This document shows, piece after piece, positions 1-4,974 of a stretch of 7,614 nucleotides of DNA. The translations under genes and the position numbers were made by a program. The notes under the pieces are model-generated. The model was not told where the DNA came from, did no database searches, and saw only the letters and a list, made by a program, of their open reading frames with translations. The stretch is from JADLHS01 sp964539515. GTDB lineage: Bacteria > Verrucomicrobiota > Verrucomicrobiia > Limisphaerales > JADLHS01. How positions within the stretch are numbered: position 1 is the stretch's first letter; each line of letters opens with the position of its first letter. The DNA is taken from positions 1-7,614 of the forward strand of contig CAZIJO010000256.1 of NCBI GenBank assembly GCA_964539515.1. The letters are read 5' to 3'.

Positions 1-692
1 GCGGCTGCGCGGCCAACGGCTGCGCGCTCATCGGCGGCGAGACGGCGCAGATGCCCGGCTTCTATCAAGCCGGCGAATACGACGTGAGCGGCACGATCGT
101 CGGCGTGGTGGAAAAATCCCGGATGCTTAACGGCCAGAAATCCGTGAAGCGCGGTGACGTCGTCATCGGCATCGAATCCAGCGGCCTGCACACGAACGGC
201 TATTCGCTCGGGCGTAAAATTTTCTTCGAGCAACTCGGCTATAAACCGTCGAGCCGCGTGCCCGGACTCAAAGGCACGGTCGGCCAGGAATTGTTGAAAG
301 AACACATCAGCTACGGTCCGCTGGTGCAAGCGCTGCTGAAGCGCTTCAATTCAAAATTCAAAATTCAAAATTCAAAATGCCCGGTCAAAGCCTTTGCGCA
401 CATCACCGGCGGGGGGTTCGTGGATAACATCCCGCGCGTGCTGCCGAAGTCGCTCGACGTCGTCATCAGGAAAGGTTCGTGGGACATGCTGCCCATCTTC
501 CAAATCATCCAACAGAAAAGCGGCGTGCCGGATGAGGAATTGTATCAAGTCTTCAACATGGGCATCGGCATGGTCGCCATCGTCACGGCGGACAAGGCGG
601 ATGCCGTGCTGAAATTCATCCGTGCGCAAAAGCGCAAAGCCTGGCTCATCGGCGAGGTGGTGAAGGGCAAGGGTGAGGCGCGGGTGGTTTAA
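1..692 (+). CDS. purM: Phosphoribosylformylglycinamidine cyclo-ligase (AIR synthetase), 5' end outside window
   Basis: PurM converts formylglycinamidine ribonucleotide plus ATP to aminoimidazole ribonucleotide, step 5 of cytosolic de novo purine synthesis. The open frame enters from the left edge (first full codon at 3) and gives 229 residues ending in TAA. Seen directly: a CALIGGETAQMPGFY segment (about 21-65), the conserved block of the AIRS family; HITGGG at 399-416 followed by NIPRVLP; FNMGIGM at 552-572; and an ARVV C-terminus, which is where the family normally ends. E. coli PurM is about 345 residues, so roughly the first third, with the N-terminal ATP-site residues, is missing here. 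The ATG at 51 is internal, not the start, because conserved PurM sequence precedes it in frame. Oddity: before HITGGG there is a lysine-rich insertion (FNSKFKIQNSK) encoded by a 7-bp repeat. It keeps the frame, so the enzyme is probably functional. Confidence 0.96.
   Translation, partial: GCAANGCALIGGETAQMPGFYQAGEYDVSGTIVGVVEKSRMLNGQKSVKRGDVVIGIESSGLHTNGYSLGRKIFFEQLGYKPSSRVPGLKGTVGQELLKEHISYGPLVQALLKRFNSKFKIQNSKCPVKAFAHITGGGFVDNIPRVLPKSLDVVIRKGSWDMLPIFQIIQQKSGVPDEELYQVFNMGIGMVAIVTADKADAVLKFIRAQKRKAWLIGEVVKGKGEARVV
346..378 (+). repeat. In-frame heptamer tandem repeat (AAAATTC)n inside purM
   Basis: Three exact copies of AAAATTC lie at 353-359, 360-366 and 367-373. A partial fourth (AAAAT) follows at 374-378 and a diverged copy (TCAATTC) precedes at 346-352. 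Three 7-bp units make 21 bp, so gaining or losing three units preserves the reading frame. The block encodes FNSKFKIQNSK between the helix ending LVQALLKR and the conserved strand leading to HITGGG, where other PurM proteins have a short loop. It is strikingly AT-rich in a GC-rich gene. It looks like a short sequence repeat that landed in, or grew in, a surface loop. Repeats of this kind, translated as 'FKIQNSK', are known in other bacterial genomes, notably cyanobacteria (from memory). Confidence 0.9.
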
Positions 693-721
693 CTATAAAC
701 GCCGAGGATCTTATCCAAGAT

Positions 722-1231
722 TTGGCGTCAAAGATTTATGGTGAGCCGTTGAGGCGAGTTCGAGAAGAATCGGATTTTCCTAACCTTGAAAACCCACTTC
801 ATCTCATGATTCTTCTTTGCGATTGCGATATCGAAATAGACAAGAACGACAGGCTCGGTTTTCTGGAAAACAACACTGGCCGCCATTTGGAGAAGACGAT
901 TGCGGGACTGGACCCGATTGGCGCTTCAACGAGTGCTCGGCTGTTTCGTTCTATCCGGGACTGCATGAATAGGCATGGGGTAACATGGAATCGGCTGCGT
1001 GGTGATTTTGAAGGCTCAACTGAATTTGAGATTACCTCCTTTAGCAAACAGCATGGGGAAGCTTTGGATACTTTTGCCAGAGAAGTCCGTCAGCTTGCGG
1101 AACGATTTTCGTTGTTCAATCAGCATTACTCGCTGGAAGACTCGTTTAAGATGCTCTGCGATTACGTCCAAGGGCGAATCGAATGTTTCCAGGCCGAAAT
1201 AGAAAAACGAGAAGCAGCGAAGGAGTCTTGA
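722..1231 (+). CDS. Hypothetical protein with DUF4375-like (DMP19-type) features
   Basis: A 169-residue predicted soluble, mostly helical protein with no signal peptide or membrane segment. Function unknown. Residues about 46-80 (GFLENNTG ... IGASTSARLF) and 125-152 (AERFSLFNQHY ... YVQGRI) resemble the DUF4375/DMP19 family pattern: a GF..F.N..G motif, then IGA..A, then a late aromatic-rich helix. The family's usual NGG is replaced here by NDRLG, so the assignment is by eye and tentative. The start is uncertain. TTG at 722 is the first standard start after an in-frame TGA at 674-676. An in-frame ATA at 695 would give a plausible NAEDLIQDL extension, and GAGGA at 704-708 lies 13 nt before the TTG. 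The next in-frame ATG is at 806, which would remove a conserved-looking region. GC is low for the window: 22, 30 and 25 of 60 in three lines counted by hand, against 38 of 60 in a purD line. This suggests acquired DNA. It lies 29 bp after purM on the same strand. Confidence 0.65.
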   Translation: MASKIYGEPLRRVREESDFPNLENPLHLMILLCDCDIEIDKNDRLGFLENNTGRHLEKTIAGLDPIGASTSARLFRSIRDCMNRHGVTWNRLRGDFEGSTEFEITSFSKQHGEALDTFAREVRQLAERFSLFNQHYSLEDSFKMLCDYVQGRIECFQAEIEKREAAKES

Positions 1232-1290
1232 TTTGCGTTTGATGAAACTCTCCGTCATCAGTTCAGGCGGACGCTAGCACCCGCTGGTTT

Positions 1291-1441
1291 TAGCCCCGTC
1301 AGGGGCGGCATCTTTGTAGAACCAGTCGAGAAAGAATTCCAAGCTCCGTCAGGAGCGACATCACCGGGCGTATGCCGCTCCTGACGGAGCTAAAATTTGA
1401 TCGTGGGTTGGTTCTACAAATATGTCGCGCCTACGGCGCTG
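1291..1441. repeat. REP-like compound palindrome of four hairpins in mirror arrangement
   Basis: Four short hairpins share one architecture, a 5-bp GC-rich stem with a 3-4-base loop: GCCCC/GGGGC at 1293-1306, GCTCC/GGAGC at 1343-1356, GCTCC/GGAGC at 1377-1390 and GCGCC/GGCGC at 1427-1439. The first two carry loop GTCA and point one way. The last two carry TGAC and TAC and point the other way. Their centres lie about 50 bp apart on each side of a symmetry axis near 1366. The third stem pair differs between copies (C-G, T-A, T-A, G-C) while pairing is kept. The outer arms also match: TTTGTAGAACCA at 1313-1324 is the exact reverse complement of 1409-1420. The whole resembles REP/BIME-type interspersed elements or a small MITE. 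No transposase is present. It could also act as a transcription attenuator between neighbouring genes. Confidence 0.85.
1342..1391. repeat. Central perfect inverted repeat (16-bp arms) of the palindromic element
   Basis: AGCTCCGTCAGGAGCG at 1342-1357 is the exact reverse complement of 1376-1391. After one mismatch (1358 with 1375) the stem continues for three more pairs (1359-1361 with 1372-1374), leaving a loop of about 10 bases. Each arm is itself a small hairpin, so the region can fold either as one long stem or as two small ones. There is no T-run immediately after the right arm (AAAATTTGA follows), so it is not a textbook intrinsic terminator. Confidence 0.85.
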
Positions 1442-1454
1442 ACTGGATGTGATT

Positions 1455-1520
1455 ATGAACGCGAAACAGAATTTGATTCTTCTCCTCGCCTGCCTCACAA
1501 CGGTTAAACATGAAACGTAA
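1455..1520 (+). other. Short ORF (21 codons), truncated copy of a signal-peptide-like start
   Basis: This ATG frame encodes 21 residues beginning MNAKQNLILLLACL and ends at TAA 1518-1520. Its hydrophobic start parallels that of the next short ORF (MKRNLIVLLAWIA), and the DNA is alike as well: both contain AATTTGATT followed by closely matching sequence through CTCGCCTG. The most likely explanation is a partial tandem duplication or a gene remnant rather than a working protein. A leader peptide is an alternative. There is no clear ribosome binding site. Confidence 0.3.
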
Positions 1521-1653
1521 TTTGATTGTGCTGCTCGCCTGGATCGCGACCCAAATCGTGCTGGCGAAACCTTCCCTGGCCGAAACGAACGCCGCCGAAA
1601 ACGCGGCGATCGGAAAAAATGAGAATCAGGAATCCTGTTTGACATCATGGTAG
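1510..1653 (+). CDS. Possible small secreted peptide or gene-start remnant (47 aa)
   Basis: The ATG at 1510 opens a 47-residue frame ending in TAG at 1651-1653. Seen: a basic N-terminus (MKR), a hydrophobic stretch to about residue 19 (LIVLLAWIATQIVLA), then a polar, Ala/Asn/Glu-rich tail with a single Cys at residue 43. This is the layout of a Sec signal peptide, with plausible cleavage after LAKPSLA (residue 24). The mature part would be only about 23 residues, so the frame may be the surviving 5' end of a lost exported-protein gene. It overlaps the preceding short ORF by 11 bases and ends 33 bp before the prepilin gene. No family recognised. Confidence 0.3.
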   Translation: MKRNLIVLLAWIATQIVLAKPSLAETNAAENAAIGKNENQESCLTSW

Positions 1654-1686
1654 CAGTTCAGAACTCTTCCTGGGGTCAGACTGATT

Positions 1687-2445
1687 ATGAGAACAATTGG
1701 ACCATTCAATTCGCTTTGGGTCGGGCGTGAAATGCTCAGGTCGGTCCGTCACCGGCGCGCTTTTACCCTAATCGAACTGCTGGTCGTGATTGCCATCATC
1801 GGCATTCTCGCGGCGATGCTGCTGCCGGCACTCGGCAAGGCCAAGCGGCGGGCGCAACGCACGTCCTGCCTGTCCAACCTCCACCAGATCGCGCTGGCCA
1901 CTTCCATGTACCTCATGGACAACTCGGGGAAGATGCCGTATGTGCCGGACGCCGAACTGCAACTGACACCGCCGGTGGATTCGAGCGGGAAGCGTTACAA
2001 CTCGATGGGCTCGTTCATGCCATTGTTTCATCCCTACGCGCCCAACGTGAAGATGTGGCTCAGTCCTCCCGTGCCCCTGTACCAGACCAACGAATGGCAG
2101 CAACACTTCTTCAGTCCCTGGCGCGAGAACGGCACCAACGCGCCGGAACGCGGCTGGGGAAATTATCTCAGCGACAAACTGGCCGAACCGAATCCCGCCG
2201 CCGCCCGGTATTTGCGCGGCCGCACCCCCGAAAGTGTCGCCCTCGCCCGCAAAGCTAGCATCGCGGATGAGGAATGGCTGATGAGCCCGTTCTTCGAAAA
2301 ACCCTGGTGGGCGGGTTTCAAGGACCAGTGGACCATCGGCGCGAGCGTGCCACCCGCCGGCGGTTGGTCGGCACACCACGGGGGCCGCAACCAGCTTTAC
2401 CTGGACCAGCACGCCAGTTGGGTACGCAAGAACATTGACCAGTAA
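1687..2445 (+). CDS. Prepilin-type N-terminal cleavage/methylation domain protein (pseudopilin-like, H-X9-D type)
   Basis: A 252-residue type IV pilin/type II secretion pseudopilin-like protein. Residues 21-24 are basic (RHRR), then A25|FTLIE gives the prepilin peptidase site with Phe at +1 and Glu at +5. A hydrophobic helix (LLVVIAIIGILAAMLLPAL) follows and would anchor the protein in the inner membrane. The residue before the cut is Ala, not the usual Gly. The C-terminus has H230-X9-D240 followed by Gln, matching the H-X9-DG signature that pairs with this leader in Planctomycetes and Verrucomicrobia, except for Gly to Gln. Such proteins occur in many copies per genome and their individual roles are unknown. 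The start may instead be ATG 1732, giving a more typical 10-residue leader (MLRSVRHRRA); neither start has a strong Shine-Dalgarno. No other pilus or secretion gene is nearby. Stop TAA at 2443-2445. Confidence 0.93.
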   Translation: MRTIGPFNSLWVGREMLRSVRHRRAFTLIELLVVIAIIGILAAMLLPALGKAKRRAQRTSCLSNLHQIALATSMYLMDNSGKMPYVPDAELQLTPPVDSSGKRYNSMGSFMPLFHPYAPNVKMWLSPPVPLYQTNEWQQHFFSPWRENGTNAPERGWGNYLSDKLAEPNPAAARYLRGRTPESVALARKASIADEEWLMSPFFEKPWWAGFKDQWTIGASVPPAGGWSAHHGGRNQLYLDQHASWVRKNIDQ

Positions 2446-2575
2446 TTGCCGATCTGCAGCTTCGCTTGTCCACCGAATCACCCGGTTGGCGCGGGCTGGC
2501 TTGTGCGGATCCGATCGCGACGGAACGGACTGAAAAGCCTTTCGCCGGCCCTGCCTTCCTGCTTCCTTTAAGTCT

Positions 2576-3889
2576 ATGAAACTTCTGGTCATTGGTTCCG
2601 GGGGGCGCGAGCACGCGCTGGTGTGGAAACTGGCGCGGTCGCCGCACGTGACGCAAATGTGGTGCGCGCCGGGTAATGCCGGGATTCAACAGGAGGAAAC
2701 GGAACGAACCGGGCGGCCGGTCGAGTGCGTGAGCATCGGCGCCGAAGACTTGCCAAAGCTGCTTGCGTTCGCACAGCAGAAGCGGGTCGATTTCACCATT
2801 GTCGGGCCGGACAACCCGCTCGCGCTCGGCATTGTGGATTTGTTCCAGCGGCACGGGCTGAAGATCTGGGGCGTGAACCAGCGGGCCGCGCAGTTCGAGG
2901 CGTCGAAGGTTTTCTCGCAGAAGTTCATGGAGAAATACGGCATTCCGACCGCCAGGGCGGGAACGTTTTCCGAGGCCGCGGCAGCGAAGAGATTCTGCGC
3001 GACGCTTGGTGGTAATTGCGTGGTAAAAGCCGATGGCCTCGCGCTTGGCAAAGGGGTTTTGGTTTGCGCCAGCCAAGTCGCCGCGGAACAAGCCGTGGAC
3101 GAGATCATGGTAAACCAGGCATTTGGCGCCGCGGGGGCCAACGTGGTCATCCAGGAGTTCCTCGAAGGGACCGAGATTTCCCTGCACGCCCTGTGCGACG
3201 GCACGACGGCAAAGGTGTTCCCCACCGCGCAAGACCACAAACGCGCGCTCGACGACGATCGCGGGCTGAACACCGGCGGCATGGGCACTTATTCACCCAC
3301 CCCCTTTTTGACCGAAGCGCAACTTGCCGAAACCGCCCGCTGCGTCCTCGACCCCTTCATGCGCGGCTGCGCAGCGGAGGGGATTGATTATCGTGGCATT
3401 TTGTATCCCGGGGTGATGCTCACCCAAGCCGGCCCGAAAATTCTGGAGTTCAACGCCCGCTTCGGCGATCCCGAGACGCAGGTCTATTTGACGCGTCTCG
3501 AAAATGACCTCGTGGAGTTGCTTGATGCCAGCGCCAGCGGCACGCTGGCACGGCACGAGTTGAAATGGAATCCATGCGCCAGCGTTTGTGTCGTGATCGC
3601 CAGTGGCGGCTATCCCGGCAGCTACGCAAAAGGCAAGGTGATCTTCGGCCTCGAGGATGCCAACGCCTTGCCGCACACCAAAGTGTTCCACGCGGGCACA
3701 ATGCGGAACGGGGAGCAAATCGTGACCAATGGTGGGCGCGTGCTGGGCGTGACGGCGTTGGGCCCGGACTTAAAGGCCGCCCAAACCGCCGCCTATGCCG
3801 CGGTGGAGAGAATTCATTTTGACGGCTTGAGCTTCCGCCGCGACATCGCCGCGAAGGCCTTCAAGCCACAATCGGCTTCAGCCGGTTGA
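2576..3889 (+). CDS. purD: Phosphoribosylamine--glycine ligase (GAR synthetase)
   Basis: PurD joins 5-phosphoribosylamine and glycine using ATP to form glycinamide ribonucleotide, step 2 of purine synthesis in the cytosol. The 437 residues are full length (E. coli about 429). Domain order is the family's: N-terminal domain with GSGGREHAL at 7-15 and VGPDNPLALG at 76-85 (Asp where many have Glu); ATP-grasp fold from about 105, with KADGLALGKG at 151-160 (nucleotide-binding Lys and Gly-rich loop), QDHKRALDDDRGLNTGGMG at 219-237, and the metal-binding LEFNARFGDPETQ at 290-302; and a C-terminal domain to about 430. No key motif is missing. The ATG is followed immediately by the conserved KLLVIGSGGREH strand, so the start is secure even though the preceding 25 bases are pyrimidine-rich and lack a Shine-Dalgarno. 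The 130-bp gap upstream shows no clear promoter. It shares a strand and pathway with purM but is separated from it by two unrelated genes. Confidence 0.97.
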   Translation: MKLLVIGSGGREHALVWKLARSPHVTQMWCAPGNAGIQQEETERTGRPVECVSIGAEDLPKLLAFAQQKRVDFTIVGPDNPLALGIVDLFQRHGLKIWGVNQRAAQFEASKVFSQKFMEKYGIPTARAGTFSEAAAAKRFCATLGGNCVVKADGLALGKGVLVCASQVAAEQAVDEIMVNQAFGAAGANVVIQEFLEGTEISLHALCDGTTAKVFPTAQDHKRALDDDRGLNTGGMGTYSPTPFLTEAQLAETARCVLDPFMRGCAAEGIDYRGILYPGVMLTQAGPKILEFNARFGDPETQVYLTRLENDLVELLDASASGTLARHELKWNPCASVCVVIASGGYPGSYAKGKVIFGLEDANALPHTKVFHAGTMRNGEQIVTNGGRVLGVTALGPDLKAAQTAAYAAVERIHFDGLSFRRDIAAKAFKPQSASAG

Positions 3890-3895
3890 CCCGGC
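3881..3895. terminator. Small hairpin at the purD / barrel-gene convergence (weak terminator candidate)
   Basis: GCCGG (3881-3885) and CCGGC (3891-3895) pair across a 5-base loop that contains the purD stop codon. The stop codons of the two converging genes are only 9 bp apart, so transcription from each side must end here or run into the other gene. There is no T-run on either side, so intrinsic termination is doubtful. Confidence 0.25.
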
Positions 3896-3898
3896 GGT

Positions 3899-4957
3899 TC
3901 AGAAGGCGTAGGAGACCCCGACGACCACGAAGATGCTCTGATCGAGATTGAGCACCGCAGTTTCACCGTGCGCGGACAGGGAATACTGGCCAACTTTTTG
4001 GAATTGCACACCGCCGAAGACATCCCAGTCGGCCGCCAGTTTGTAGGCAATATTGCCGGCCACGTAGCCACCCACCAACAGATCATGGTCCGATCCCGAT
4101 CCCGAGGCCCCGGGAACGCTTGGCTGGGCGATGGTTTCCGTGAAACTGAACTCGCCATAAACGAGGGCGAGCGCCAGGCCGCCGCTGAGCGAAACGGTCG
4201 CTCGGGTGCCTAGCGCAAGGTCAAAGGCGGGACCAACGCGAAAGCCGAAGATGTCCGCCTCGAAGTCGCGCGTGCCGGCCAGCGCCAGCAGCGTGTTCGC
4301 GGTGCTCGAAGGCAACGGCGTGGCACTGATGACCGGGTTGCCTTCCGGCGACAAATCCGCACCGTGGTAATAGGGCGCCGGGGGCGGGGAAACAAAGCCG
4401 CCGCCTTCGAGGGCGGGCAACTGATAGGGCGTGCTGACCCGGCTGGCGTTTATAGCCAGTGGACGCGAATCGCTAATGGCAACGTTCATGTAATTGAACG
4501 CCGATTCCAGTCCCCACCGCAGGCGCTGGCCGCCTCCCAGTTCGCGATGGTAGGTCACTTCAAAGCCCGGGAAGGGATTATCATTTGGGGCTGCGACCGA
4601 ATTACCGGTTGACGATGTCGTGTGCATGACAAGCGTGCCGTCCCCCGGCACCTGGCTGGCACTGTCGTATCCCCAGTAGCGGGTGTAGCCCAAGAGGTTG
4701 CCGGATGAATCCGTGAGCACATAACCATCGTCATAGTTGAATGGCGCACCATCCGGGGTCGTGCGCAATCCGGCGGGCGAAGCAAACGCCCCCACGTTTT
4801 CAAAATCAACGGTGACATTGAACGCCATGCGAAAGCTCGCCCCGAAACGATTGGGGGATTCCTTTGGTGCCAGTTCGAGTTGGGCGGAAGCAACGTACCC
4901 GCTGCCGATCAAGGCGGCGGGGAGCAGGACGCGTGGCAGCAGGCGGGCGGATTTCAT
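3899..4957 (-). CDS. Predicted outer-membrane beta-barrel protein
   Basis: A 352-residue exported protein of unknown function. Seen: an N-terminal signal peptide with Lys/Arg near the start, a hydrophobic core (VLLPAALIGSG), and a likely signal peptidase I site VASA|Q at residues 22-26. The mature part alternates Gly/aromatic-rich amphipathic strands (RFGASFRMAFNVTVDF, LRWGLESAFNYMNVAI, FGFRVGPAFDLALG, LSGGLALALVYGEFSF, LLVGGYVAGNIAYKL, DWDVFGGVQFQKVG) with polar loops. It ends VGVSYAF, an aromatic C-terminal residue as expected for BAM-dependent barrels. A long Pro/Ser-rich stretch at about 180-225 may be an extracellular loop. Its ATG lies 17 bp after the stop of the large repeat protein on the same strand, so they are probably cotranscribed; no Shine-Dalgarno is visible. 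I infer a role as outer-membrane partner or anchor of that protein, but the sequence does not prove it. A stand-alone porin-like or structural OMP is the alternative. Confidence 0.8.
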   Translation of the reverse strand: MKSARLLPRVLLPAALIGSGYVASAQLELAPKESPNRFGASFRMAFNVTVDFENVGAFASPAGLRTTPDGAPFNYDDGYVLTDSSGNLLGYTRYWGYDSASQVPGDGTLVMHTTSSTGNSVAAPNDNPFPGFEVTYHRELGGGQRLRWGLESAFNYMNVAISDSRPLAINASRVSTPYQLPALEGGGFVSPPPAPYYHGADLSPEGNPVISATPLPSSTANTLLALAGTRDFEADIFGFRVGPAFDLALGTRATVSLSGGLALALVYGEFSFTETIAQPSVPGASGSGSDHDLLVGGYVAGNIAYKLAADWDVFGGVQFQKVGQYSLSAHGETAVLNLDQSIFVVVGVSYAF

Positions 4958-4974
4958 ACGTATGGGATGCGGGG

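Larger units (their letters stand above)
1232..1686. other. 455-bp region with no confident gene: palindromic repeat plus two leader-like short ORFs
   Basis: This gap separates the DUF4375-like gene from the prepilin gene. The first 60 bases (1232-1290) show nothing recognisable. Bases 1291-1441 are a symmetrical REP-like element. Bases 1455-1653 hold two overlapping short reading frames with signal-peptide-like starts. The remaining 33 bases before the prepilin ATG contain GGGGTCAGACTG at 1672-1683, which I could not assign. A TTGACA hexamer at 1639-1644 has no good partner -10 box at 16-18 bp. No tRNA or transposase gene was seen. Confidence 0.7.

Noticed and set aside
1291..1441. CRISPR array
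   Set aside because: The units are inverted palindromes in mirror order, not direct repeats with unique spacers, and no cas gene is present.
1639..1667. TTGACA hexamer as a -35 box for the prepilin gene
   Set aside because: The hexamer is exact, but bases 16-18 downstream (AACTCT/ACTCTT) are a poor -10 box, and it falls inside the short ORF.
1672..1683. GGGGTCAGACTG as an end of a mobile element
   Set aside because: Similar strings occur near REP-associated transposases from memory, but there is no second copy, inverted partner or transposase in the window.
1455..1686. Riboswitch or purine-responsive leader upstream of the prepilin/purD stretch
   Set aside because: I could not find a conserved purine- or other riboswitch core, and the sequence reads better as peptide-coding remnants.
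1768..2592. 274-codon - strand frame opposite the prepilin gene
   Set aside because: The + strand product has a perfect prepilin leader and family C-terminus; the antisense product is Arg/Gly/Ala-rich and unrecognisable.
2318..3238. 306-codon - strand frame opposite purD
   Set aside because: PurD is unmistakable and full length on the + strand; the antisense frame is a GC-rich shadow.
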